DNA of 26,990 nt from positions 308,045 through 335,034 of the forward strand of contig WELA01012617.1 of NCBI GenBank assembly GCA_009602735.1. Direction: 5' to 3'. The position numbers and the translations under genes were made by a program. The notes beneath the pieces are model-generated. The model saw nothing but the letters and a program-made list of their open reading frames with translations. It was not told where the DNA came from and ran no database searches. Source of the stretch: Mesotaenium endlicherianum. Lineage: Eukaryota; Streptophyta; Zygnematophyceae; Zygnematales; Mesotaeniaceae. Position 1 is the stretch's first letter. Every line of letters begins with the position of its first letter. Positions 10,908-22,100 of this stretch are shown here, piece by piece.

Positions 10908-13034
10908 ATGCAGAATCCAGAGAAAGACATAGTTGAAGTTTTACATGGCATCGTGCAGAACGAGAGGTTGGACCACCAAGCAACTATAGTGCGGTGTTTT
11001 TACACACCTGATGCCAAGCTTGTGCATCCTCATGCAACTGTACAAGGGGCAAACAATATTATCAACATTCTTCAGGTACCTAGCAGCATATATAAGATGC
11101 CCCATGCAGGTCAATGCCTTGCTGAATTACGACGTGGGAGCAGGCTCTCAGCTTAAGGACAAACACGAGTGAAGCAGAACAGAAAATTCACCACTGTATC
11201 AGGTCGTGGCAGCTGCATGTACAGCACGTCTTTGCACGTCAGGGTAAATTGCAGGTCTTGCTGGATTTACATAGTCGATAGTCAACATTGTAGAGTATGT
11301 TATCAAGAACCTCTCCAGCAGTCCGATGATGCGCATAGAAGCTCAAGCTTGTGTATGCTGGCATTTGCTTGTCGACCAACTTCATCAGAATCTGTAGGCC
11401 ACTGTAGAAAAATTGTTGCTGTTTGACCGCTTCCTCCCCTGAATACAATACGGGGACAGTAAACTTGAGGCAGGAGTTTTGCTCATGCACTGTGTGCAGG
11501 CTAGGAGTCTTGAAGTTATATACTGGTACTTCACTGTGAAGAGCGTCTTGGTACATCCAGGTGTGCCAGACTGGCTGATCGTGGATGGAGTCCAGCATGC
11601 AAGACTTTGGTGGTCCCCCTTTTCAGAGCTTCAATACCCAATGATAATTCGCTTTGAGCTCCAGCGTAAGCAACCATTTCACATGCTGACGTGCTGAAAA
11701 GCCAATCGTTTGTGTCAACTATTAATGCTTCAGCTTTATAGATGAGTTATTCTACGTTGCACATCACACAGCCTGATGTCGAGCGACCTCGTGCTCGCTC
11801 AGGACTAGCAGTTTCGGGTTGCAACCTGAGCACTTCCTACTTTTTTACGTAGCAAATTCAAGAAACATGTACTCGCATGTTTGTTCAGGATTGAATAGCT
11901 GGGTCTAGAAGGCGGGTTTTGGGTTGCAGGATAAGGAAGTGTTTACCTGAACCCATTACTTGGTTGCTATTCAAATGTTGATGATCATGCCACCAGCAGT
12001 GATTCAGTTTCTGCTGGCAGACCTCTTATATCAGAGGCGACAGCAGGAAGCTAGTCAGTTAGCACAGTATTTATATCAGTATAGCCTGGCCATGGGGGGG
12101 CCCGTGTCTGCTCGTCTGGGGGGTAGTGACCAGATGATTGGGTCAAGGTGGTTAGGCAAGCACATTCAGTAAGTGGCCTCAAGTGCTGGCAAGTGCTGTA
12201 CTGCTTATCTATGTAGGCAATGAGTGGCCTATAATTGCTATGCTTGGGCGTTTCTTTTGAGACCTTCCTTTCATAATGCGGTAGCGTTATTCAGTCCAAT
12301 GAGCATTCCACTTCTGGAGATCTCACAGTTGCTGGAGAGTTTGGCAGGTGATAGCGAGCAAATCGATGGGCAGAGCATTACCTTATGGAGAATAAAGGAG
12401 CAGAGAGATTACATGTTACTGGATCAGCCGCTTGCTGAGTTACCCCGGGTAGGGCCCTTGTATAGTCTGGCCGCCACTCGTGCTTACCCTGCAAAGGTCA
12501 GTTACTCGCTCAATCTCTTTTGCACAGATGTCTGATACATGAAGAACATGGTGCCCGTCACAGCCATGCATCCTGTAACACACACTAGGGGCATCATCTA
12601 GCATTTGGGTCTTCTACATGTATTGCTTTTTGTTTTTCAACTCTTCTATCTTTGGATTGTATTCCCTACAAAAAACTGGAAGTCATTTTGTGAGATGGAT
12701 GATCAATCTGCATGCCAGTTTGTAAGCATTGTGTGGGACTGCAATAATAAGCCTGGATAGGTTTCTGTCAGCCACAAGGTGTCTCTGGGTCTGCATTTAT
12801 CAGCAGCCGGTGCTTTATCATCATTTCTGATTTTCTCCACTGCAGGCTTTCTGCTTTGGGATGAACATGATCAAGACCACATTTCAGATTTGGAAGCAAG
12901 GCCTATCTCTTCTGGGAATCTTAGTGGAGGAAGTTGGGAAGGCTGCACAGCTGCGTTTGATTCATGCTGTGGTGCCTGCTCTTCAGCAAGCCAGCGACCT
13001 TGCTTCCGCTGTCACCTTCCAGAAAGATAAGTGA
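10908..13034 (+). CDS. NTF2-like (SnoaL/SigF-like fold) domain protein
   Basis: This is a small protein of 223 residues from exons 10908-11075, 11500-11665, 12348-12496 and 12846-13034, all in phase. The N-terminal MQNPEKDIVEVLHGIV and the following YTPDAKLVHPHATVQG are typical of the cone-shaped NTF2-like fold, where a helix precedes a YTPDA-x-x-HP hairpin. Exon 2 supplies two strands (YFTVKSV and LWWSPF...RFELQ). Exon 3 gives a final strand (ITLWRIKEQRDYMLLDQ) followed by LAELPRVGPLYSLA. This layout best fits the uncharacterised SigF-like NTF2-like proteins I know mainly from fungi; the substrate is unknown. Exon 4 adds a C-terminal helical tail (FGMNMIKTTFQIW, then LLGILVEEVGKAAQL) that could be amphipathic or membrane-touching. 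The frame stays open upstream of 10908 to the acceptor at 10879, so a short N-terminal extension is possible. The exon 1/exon 2 join is the least certain. The third intron contains an unexplained open frame (see 11960-12172). Confidence 0.75.
11960..12172 (+). other. Unexplained open frame inside intron of NTF2-like gene
   Basis: Seventy codons are open in the 682-base intron between exons 2 and 3. The residues include a hydrophobic, glutamine-rich helix-like stretch (VIQFLLADLLYQRRQQ, then QLAQYLYQY). A cassette exon of about 11995-12121 would keep frame with both neighbours, but it would break the NTF2 fold at a hairpin. The helix loosely recalls the Mic1 domain of RMC1-type proteins. It may be chance, a retained exon fragment or an alternative exon. 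Confidence 0.25.
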
Positions 13035-14488
13035 TGTTAGTGTGAGCTAGGATTAGCCTTGTCTTGTTTCCTTTGTACAGTAAAAGTTAGTCCTAAGACG
13101 CGACGAGCACACCAAAATGTGCAAGTGCCAAAGCGTCCAGAGCCGGTGCCCATTTTCAGAGAGTACAGATGGTGTTGCTCTTCACTTTTTGGCAGTAAAT
13201 GATTGTGCTTAATGCAGCAAACGCAACTTGAAGGCACACAGTGTCTTCAAGAGCTTTGTGCCCGTGTTCTACTAAGGAGTGAAAGTTTGCAAAGTATCAC
13301 AATGAAAACGGCATGAAGCACATTGTGCAGGAAGCAGCACAGGATAGAGGGCCTGACGAGCTCAAGTTCGTACAAAAAAGAGTCGAAGCAATCATTACAT
13401 TCACTATTGCGGGGCTTTTTACCACAGACCTTGACCTTTTACCAGGCACGAGATGACTATGCGAAAGAATGGCAGAAAATACAGGGGAGGGAAAAAAATG
13501 ATACACTCTAGTAAGCAATTAAGCAAGGTATTAATTTTGTTTGAGAGCAATTCGAAGGAAAATGGAGTGAAACTGTCATCACTTCTGCTTCACTGAGCTT
13601 CACCGATCGCAAGCGAATCTGTTAGCATCCATCAGCATCAGTCAATGCATGTGAAGGAGGCTCCTCATCCCTCCTCCACCCACCTCAACCCTCCTGGCTG
13701 GGCCTCCTGGCTGTTCCCGAATCTCTGCCCTTCGAGTTCGAACTCCCGAGTGCTCCGGCGTCCGGAGTCCGGACTCCGGAGGACTGCCCCTCGAAACCTC
13801 GTGTTTGGACATCTACTTCCGAGGCATAAGAACACACCATCTGGAGTGACCTGGAGCAAGTACTGGGGTGTCACTGGTTGTCACAGCCGATCACAGCTCT
13901 TGCCCAAGGTGACGGCATCAGGATTTGAGTTGCATCACACAGAGGACAAGTACGTTATGACTTTCAGCGATGTTCAGTTGCCTTCGTTGTGTTTACTTGT
14001 CGTCAGTCCTCGTCTCCGGCAATCTCTCGACGCTCGACTTCCGAGTCCCGACTCCCGACTCTAGTTTCCCTCACCAACGCTTGTGGAGATTCTCCCAGTT
14101 ATATGCCAGTTCGTCCATGCCACGCCAGCTGCTCACGATCTGTAGTACTGCTTTTGTACGACTATTTATTTGCCAAAATAGCTGAACGTTGCGCGAGCAT
14201 CGAGGGTGGGGCCTCTCAGTTCGACTTGTGTGCAGAAACATTGTCCGTCCTGGTCCGTCCCACATTTCCGGACAGCGTATTGGCCGTGGATGACGAGAGT
14301 TTGTCCGGCTGCCTGAGGCACGAAGACGGCTTCCCCCTGATGCTTCACAGTTCCGCTCACTTCAAAGGATTCTCATCGATGCAATTTATTGCCGCGGTCT
14401 ACATCTTTCTCAAGTACTTCGCTTCCAGCGTACAAATTTGACTTCTCACTAATCTCTCCCTTGTGAAGCTCTTTTTAGGATCGCCCCT
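13035..14488. other. Spacer upstream of phosphate carrier gene
   Basis: No gene was recognised. This should hold the 3' UTR of the NTF2-like gene and the promoter of the phosphate carrier. The two longer open frames (about 13645-14064 and 13989-14441) are serine/proline/arginine-rich and show no motifs. The notable content is the cluster of palindromes at 13734-13780, with a related GAGTCCCGACTCCCGACTC stretch at about 14042-14060. Confidence 0.55.
13734..13780. repeat. Cluster of perfect palindromes
   Basis: GAGTTCGAACTC at 13734-13745 is a 12-bp perfect palindrome. TCCGGAGTCCGGACTCCGGA at 13761-13780 is a 20-bp perfect palindrome built from nested TCCGGA units. Both lie about 710-755 bases upstream of the phosphate carrier ATG. 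Confidence 0.9.
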
Positions 14489-16829
14489 ATGGAGTGGAGA
14501 AAGTCCGTGTTGCCTTCGCACCTATACACCAATGGAGCATTATCGGCATACGAAAAGTCATGCCCTGCTGTTGCAGAGGCTCCCCCTGCCAGCTCTCCCC
14601 TACGACAGACTTTGACCGAAGGATCTAAATTTTTCGTGCCTGCAGTAGCGGAGAGGAAGATCAAGATGTACTCTCCTGAATTTTATGGCGCCTGTACAGT
14701 TGGTGGCATACTCAGCTGTGGACTGACCCACATGGCCGTGACCCCTCTGGATCTAGTCAAGTGCAACATGCAGGTACGACTATCGACTAGAAAGTAATCG
14801 TATGCTTATCTTCTTCTTGTTGGTATGCTATGAGATTGACATAATATCTGATAAGAAACTGATACTGGCTGCAGATTGACCCCGTGAAGTACAAGAGCAT
14901 CGGGTCTGGATTCGGCACTCTTTACAGAGAGCAGGGTGTTCCTGGTTTCTTCAAGGGCTGGTTTCCCACCCTCCTGGGTTACAGTGCCCAGGGTGCTTGC
15001 AAGTTTGGATTCTACGAGTACTTTAAGAAGTACTATTCCGATCTGGCCGGTCCTGAATATGCGGAGAAGTATAAGACTCTCATCTTTTTGGCGGGCAGTG
15101 CATCTGCCGAGTTCATCGCAGACATAGCATTGTGCCCCTTCGAGGCCGTAAAAGTTCGAGTGCAAACGCAACCTGGCTTTGCTAAAGGGCTGACTGATGG
15201 AATGCCCAAGATGATCAAGGAGCAGGGGATTGGAGGGTATCCACCATCCTCTATCCTTTAGGTTTTGCTTATGGGCATGCTGCATATCCTGTGGAGTGGG
15301 TCCTTTCTTTTTCCCAAGGCCTGACATTTCACCTCTTCTAAGTGTTATTTGCATTGTGTTTATTATGACGAGCTATTTTTGCCTCTGTGAGTCATGCCAA
15401 ATTAATTGCAGCTGCTAATGTCATTTGCATGCAGGCTATACAAGGGCATCACCCCTCTCTGGGGTCGTCAGATTCCATGTAAGTATCAAAAAGCTCATGT
15501 CCCTTTCTTTGCAAGTACATTTCGCAGATGCATCAAGTTGCAGATGCAGTCATGTTGCAATCATGGAGTCGCTATCTTCCAAAAGGGGCAGTGTGGTTGT
15601 CTCAGCATATGCCTGCTTTATATATTTTAACTTTGTACTGCTTACATGGTTCACCAGTGTGGGTTGATAAAGAACTACTGCTACGGATGCTTCAGCATGC
15701 TGCATTTAAAACCACAGTGCTGTAAATTGGACTTAGGGGTATTGATTGACGTCATGCCATTTTTCTCCGGACGTCAGTGTAATATTCTCATTCGGCCTTG
15801 TATGGCGCAACAAGCAAGTATTGGTGTAATTCAATTGATTCAGTTGCTTCCTCCATTTGTTTACAGACACAATGATGAAGTTTGCTTGCTTTGAGAAGAC
15901 GGTGGAAGCTCTGTACAAGCATGTTGTGCCATACCCTAAGGACCAGTGCTCAAAGTCGACCCAGCTGGGAGTGAGCTTTGTGGCTGGTTACATCGCTGGA
16001 GTTTTCTGCGCTATTGTTTCTCATCCTGCTGATAATTTGGTATCCTACTTGAACAACAAGAGGGGTGCAACCGCTTCTGATGTAAGTCCTTTCTATATGC
16101 TCCTTGAAGGCGATATTGTTGACCATGTCTTTTGTGTGGCAAGGAAATGGACAATAGGCTGGTGAGATATGTTGAGATAAGGGGAAAGGAAGCCTAGTTT
16201 TGTGCAATTAATTGAGTAGGACTTCTTTTCCTTAAGTGTCTATGGCCTAATGGCATGTTGTAAATGAATACCAATGTGAATCCTGTTGATGGGGGGATGG
16301 GTAAAGGGGGGGCCTTTGTAGATCAGACAGATGCTACCAGGTTGCGTGCTGAATGTTCTTAGAGCATTGGACCTTATACTCATCACCGTACTTTTGCAGG
16401 CTATTAAGGATATGGGCGTCAAGGCGCTCTTTACTCGCGGCCTGCCTCTGCGTATTGTCATGATTGGTACCCTGACTGGAGCTCAATGGGGTATTTATGA
16501 TGCCTTCAAGGTGTCTGTGGGACTGTAAGTACCCAGATACCAAGACTCTGTTGGACCCTGTCATCGTGCCTTCTGTAAATCAGCAACATGGACAACTTCT
16601 GTGTGAGCCAAGGGACCCACTGCATGCAGTAACTTTACAACTTGATGCATTCAGGTGGCAACTCTGCTTAACGGTGGGATGATGTCAATGGACCAATGTC
16701 AGATAGTCGAGCCTATCATTTGTCTCTGTTTCAGTACCATCACTTGTCGGGTATTAATGGGAGGGCCCTGCTCACATGTGCAGGCCCACAACCGGATCTG
16801 CTCCCAAGGTTGAACAACCAGCAGAATGA
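14489..16829 (+). CDS. Mitochondrial phosphate carrier protein
   Basis: This inner-membrane carrier imports inorganic phosphate with protons for ATP synthesis (SLC25A3/PHT3 family). Exons: 14489-14773, 14875-15236, 15435-15478, 15867-16081, 16400-16524 and 16784-16829. All phases agree, giving 358 residues. After a roughly 60-residue N-terminal extension (likely targeting or processed region) come three mitochondrial-carrier repeats. Their signatures are PLDLVK (86-91), PFEAVK (183-188) and PADNLV (284-289). Phosphate-carrier-specific stretches include [43 protein letters not shown] and [12 protein letters not shown]. The last exon encodes only the tail [15 protein letters not shown], matching the plant VGLPTTGG-type ending. 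If the last intron is not removed, a TAA inside the GTAAGT donor stops the protein at VSVGL after 344 residues. An AATAAA word lies at 16978. The neighbouring genes are not functionally related. Confidence 0.96.
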
Positions 16830-19101
16830 AACTCTAATGGTGAATCTTCGACATTTCCAAGCTGAGTGACAAGTCCTTATCCTGGCCCGAGGAGGGTTTA
16901 TCGCGCTTGTGTTCTTGGTGGTGGTTTGTCCTGGCCAACCATCATTGATTATTGTTCCTCTATTCATTCTATTCTTAAATAAATGCTTCAGGGGCCAGGC
17001 ATAAGGTTCATCACGAGATGAGGGTTACCCAAGTGAAGAGATTATTGGGAAGGTGTGCTGGGTTGGGAAACCGGATGTTGCTCCTTGCCTAGAAGCGCCG
17101 CAATCTTGACCATGGAGTAAAGTTGTGGAACTGAGTAGGTGGCTTTGAGGTGTATCTTTACCAGTGAGCGCAACAGCCAATTTGTGCGGGATGAATGCAC
17201 TTACCATTGTTACGCTAGGAAGCTTGCATATTTCTGTCAATAAGAGCGGAAGGCTCCGAAGGAAAGATGAGGTCACTAGTGCAATGTGTTCTGGATTAGT
17301 GCTCTGGCATTGTGCCACATATTTCTTTTATGCCAGGAATCTATTTGCACTCTTATGGGTGACTTTGCTCTAAGAAAGTATATGTTGTACAAAGTGCAAG
17401 TGAACTTCCCCCACACTTTTGCAGGATCTTGTAAGTGTTGTGTTGGGTGCATGTGTTGAATAAATGAAGCTGAAGCTGGGGGGAATATAGGGGGGGAGAT
17501 TGCTGGATAAGATGGGAAGTTTGAAGCTGTCAGTCTCTTCTTCCCGTGGACTCTTGGGTGTATATGCGACAACTAACAATCACATGGAGGGGATAAAAGG
17601 TTTTGATTGAATAATTTGTTTCAACCTTCTTGATTTCCTTGGTAGCTTGGTTCGCTGTGAGCACCGAGCCATGGTTTTTCAGGTTTTCTGTATGTAGGGT
17701 GGAAAGGCTAAGCCAGAGTGGAAAAACTTGTGCAATACACATTGTTTAGTTCAGGTTCTGCACCTAGTATGTTACACAGTCCTGATATCAATCTGAAGGT
17801 AACAAATGGGATATCTGAGATTTGACTGCCACAGGCTGAAATGAGACTCATGTTAAGGAATATTGAACAGAAGTTGGAGTATGTAGTGTTCGTATCATTG
17901 TTTTAATCATTCAACATTTGCGTTTAGGACACACATACTTAAGATTCCTGCTCTTTGACGCCATTTCCATGTGGTGAAACTATTTGTTAGCCGTCTATCA
18001 TTTGTATGTCGGCTTGTTGCACCATACCAGCTACTATTTGTTCTCACCCTCCACTACTCTGCTATGGGTGCAAAGCAAGATGTGAACACCTTAGGCATGT
18101 GAAGAGATGGCTTAGTGGTGGCTTTCACATTTGCATGTGACAAGATCTTTAGGTGCAAGGCAAAGTTGCTCTACATATATCCTGCGCCACCAGTCTCCCA
18201 CCATGCACAGGCTAAGTAAGGCCTTGTCCGCTGAAGTTGGACAATTTAGAAAGCCTTTGAAGGCAATGTGATTGTTATATTTGGTACCCCAGGCAATGGC
18301 CAACTCCTTGGGTCATTGTGAGCTGATGGAGCTGTACGTTACCGGATACGCCTTCGGCCCCTTCACTGTCCATGTCACTGATGCAATTAACCTTCGTCAG
18401 ACCGAGCATGTGCACGTATGTTCCTATAGTGCAGTTCACCACACTGCACTGGTCCTATGCCCATTCTCATGAAAGAATTTCCGTAATCAGAAGATGTGTT
18501 GCATGTGGTGTGTGCCTTGGTATAGAGAAACGTGTTCGTCCCTTCATCATGAGCCATTACACTAACTTATGAGCAAATGTCACTCATGGCTTCACCAAAG
18601 TACATGCATGTTGCCGAGAAATTGCAGTGATTCTTAGAAAGAACAGCGTTGCACTGTCCCCAGCAGCCCAACCCAGCAGCACAAATAGCGGTCGTTGGAG
18701 GAGCCTGGTGATTTCAGATGGCCACAAATGTCCCCAAATGGCATGCTGGTCAACCCCTCGATTCCATGTTCGAAGAGATTTCGTGTCACCCCATTTTTCA
18801 ACACGCTGTTGCCAGACAAGCCTAAGTAATGAGAACGTGCACAACGAGCATTTATGTAATGGAGAAGCATCGGACACCATCTATCTAGTAAAAAGTGTAC
18901 CATAAGTATCTAGGTTTATTTGTTATGAATCGGTGTCCCCTTACTACATGCGGGGGATTCCTGACTATCAACTACGTTTGCTACGAGCGCGTCTATACAT
19001 ATTGACTCTGCAACACTGTGTCAAAAATGTTGTGTGCTACCTATTTGGGAGTAGCACTGTAGAAGTACTGATAGATCAACACTTAAGCTGCCTACTTGGA
19101 C
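16830..19101. other. Convergent intergenic region
   Basis: This 2.3-kb stretch lies between the ends of the phosphate carrier and the minus-strand surface-protein gene and should hold both 3' UTRs. AATAAA words sit at 16978 (plus) and 18920-18915 (minus), 149 and 182 bases after the stops. Apart from the exon-like island at 18293-18415, I see no supported coding sequence. Confidence 0.5.
18293..18415 (+). other. Orphan exon-like open segment, 41 codons
   Basis: The segment begins after a good acceptor (TTGGTACCCCAG) and ends at a perfect GTATGT donor. It is exactly 123 bases long with an uninterrupted frame. Codon use is coding-like, with many C or G third positions, unlike the flanking DNA. 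The peptide reads AMANSLGHCELMELYVTGYA and continues with FGPFTVHVTDAINLRQ. I do not recognise the family. No partner exons were found on either side, so it may belong to an undetected gene, an alternative 3' exon or a gene remnant. Confidence 0.35.
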
Positions 19102-22100
19102 CTATAACATTAAGAGGGAGGCCAGGACCGCAAGGATGGCAAGCGTGCCCGGGACAATTGCTGCTCCCAGAGCACCCTTGGGGGCAGGGGAGGGTGTGGG
19201 CCCTGATGATGATGGGGTGGGAGTGGTGGAGGGAGTCAGAGCTGCGCCAGGCAGGGTGAGGGGTGCCGTGCTGCAGTCGAAGGTGGTGTTGACGAGGCCG
19301 CTGACTTCCGCCTTGCTGGCGGTGCCACTGGCTGACTCAATGAATCTGCCATGAGGAGAGGGAAAAATGAGAATCAGCAATTGTGCTATAGCTAGCAACA
19401 AATATGTGCAGAGACACTAGAGAGACAGCAGGCCACAAGACAGGGCCTTAGGGAAGGAAGCTGTGGGAGGCAATGGGGGTGAGTTTGCTCACATGATCCT
19501 GCGGGCAAACTCCAGCCCCGTGAAGCTGGATATGTTGCCGGTGGGCACGTGGTAGCAGTACACAGCCTGCTCGTAGACGGCCGCCACACACACGTGCTCC
19601 GCACCTCCGGCCAGCACGCGCGAGGTGGTGATGTTGCCGGGCAGATCCGGCGGGTTCTGTAGCAGCAGCAGCACGCTTGGCTTGTCAATGTAGATTAGAC
19701 ATCCAGCCACCATGTATCACGCAAGCGCCCTCCCTGACTAGGAAGACTGAAATCAATACAGCCACAAATCAACTCGTGGAAAAAGTACAGCCATGGATGT
19801 GATTTATATATACGAGGAGGTTGCTAGGGGGCGCATGCACAGATGCCTGTCCTACTGCTGCATGCAAGCTTGCAAGCATGCCTAGCTGAGGATAGAGCGG
19901 CGCTACGTGACTGACCTGGAAGCCCACACCCTTGACGTAGCTGATGGACGCTGCCAGCTGGGCTGGCGTGCAGTTCCTGGCGCAGGCATCGATCTTGTTG
20001 AAATCAACGATGGCCAGCTCGTCCGTGTTGGCCAGCGAGACAAACATCACGTGCGAGGGGGCCTGCAGCTCACTCCAGAAGATAGAGGGGGTTGTGTTGG
20101 ACTGACTCCAGACAAGTCGAGCCACAGGGCGCATACGCCTGCCTGCAAGCAAAAGGCTGGCGGGGTGGGGTCCTTACCTTGGGGTAGAAGAGGATGCTGC
20201 TGGGGTAGGAGCCGTTCTTGAACAGCAGCTGGTAGTACTTGTCATCCAGCTCCGTGGTGCCCACCTCGTGCTTGGCGCTCCCCACGGCGGCAGTGGGCGC
20301 CACCACCTTGAGGAGGTGGATGGTGTCGCGTCCGCCCTGGATGAGCAGCACGTACGAGCTGTCGGGCGACGGGATCACAGAGCCCCCCTGCATCACCACA
20401 CAGCACACGCCCCTCCCTGGTGAGCTGCTGGCATCATATACACAGTGGCAGCTGGCAACCTGTGCGACCGAACAAGTGACACAAGATGCAGGCCACTGGT
20501 GGAGCAATTCCAGCTGAGCAGCTTTCCCGGAAGGGACAAGAGAGATTGTGAGAGGGGAGAAGGCCGAAGGGGGGGGGGGGGAGAGGGGAATGGCTAACTC
20601 ACAGTCCAGTTGTAGAACTGGTGCACGGTGTCGTCAGAGGGGTCAAACACCACGGTGCCGGGCTTGGGCGCCTCTGCAGGCGTGCTGTCGGAGGACACGC
20701 AGTTGATGTACACCTTCTTGCTCACGGGCGAGTACGCAGCTCCGTGCGTGGCTGCGCAGTGCACCGCCCACGGCACAGAGACAATCGAGTCAGCATGGGC
20801 CACGCCACGTAATCTAGGAGACAGAGGCACACAAGGAGAACCCTCTGGTGCCACCCACCACCCACGTAAATTGGTGGTGCTGCTGCACCTGCCACTGAGT
20901 AATAGACTGACGACGGCAGTAACAGCACACCACCACACAATGGTCCACTCTGAGAGTTGAGCGAGTGTGAGTGCGGCGCTTCAGCTCCGAGGGGGGGAGG
21001 GGACATGAGAGTGTCCATGGGAGTGCGAGAGGAGGGGGGGAGGGGAGGGGAGGGAGGGGAAGAAGGGGAGGGGAGGGGAGGGAGGTGCTCACCATAGCAG
21101 ATGACGGGGTTGCCATGCTCATCGCTGATGCCGGTGAAGTTGAGGAAGGGCGGGTTGTCGTTTGTCACGCCCGGGTTGGACAGGTTGTACTTGAAGATCC
21201 CCGGGGCACTTACAGACGTCGCGTATGCCTTGCTGCCCAGGTCTGCCCACCAACCGAGCAAGCTCCGACATTCTCAGAAGCACATCCTCAGACTGCTGCA
21301 AGAATATTCACCACTAACAAACACACTTAGGGGACAGGAGGCAAACCGCCACACAGCAACTGGTAGGAAAGGAAGATCTACCACCAGAGACGCTGCCACC
21401 CTCTTGGAGAGGCTAGAACAGAATGCAGGAGAGAGGCAGCGGCAGAGCTGCAAGCGCGGATATTAAGCAGCAGGTGAGTGATGGGACACGGGGGCATGAG
21501 CAGCAGCAGTACCGTCGTCATTGATGAGCTTGCCGTGGCCGGGGATGACGCCCTTGCCCACCGTCTCCGCCACCAGCGCAAAGGGCGCCGACGCATTTAG
21601 CACCGTGAAGGGCCCCTCCGCATCGCTGTGCGCCCACACGTTGTCCTGCTCACGCAGCAAGTCGCCTCACATGCATCGTCAAGCCAGGCTGAGATCTGGG
21701 CCACCTGCCCACCCTCGAGTGGGTGGTTGGCAGTCGAGTAGCTGTTGCTGCCCTGTTGCGTGCGACCCACACACGGTACACAGCCGCTTATCCAACAGTT
21801 GGAGGAAGCCACGCTGCAAGCCAGCCTCCATGCTGCCCACTCCAAAAGACAACAGATGGCAGAGTGGCAGGCACAGGAGGAAGGCAGAGTTCACACAGCA
21901 AGAGAGGATGTTTGGACAGGTGTCTACAGTATAAATTGAACGATGCTACAGAATTGTCAGAGCTCAGGCTCCTCCCTCAAACGCAAGGGGGCTGTGAAGC
22001 TCGTCAGGCATGCGGTCATAGGTGGAGCGGTACCTCAACAGAAGTGTAGTAGATGTGGAGGGGGTTGACGAGGGCTGGGACTTGAGCAGCAATCTCCCTC

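Noticed and set aside
11239..11598. 119-codon minus-strand frame
   Set aside because: It lies antisense to exon 2 of the NTF2-like gene, whose plus-strand splice phases and motifs fit. No recognisable family on the minus strand.
13645..14441. Two overlapping plus-strand frames of 139 and 150 codons
   Set aside because: Low-complexity Ser/Arg/Pro/Leu peptides produced partly by the palindromic CCGGA/GACTC repeats. No splice continuity with the phosphate carrier.
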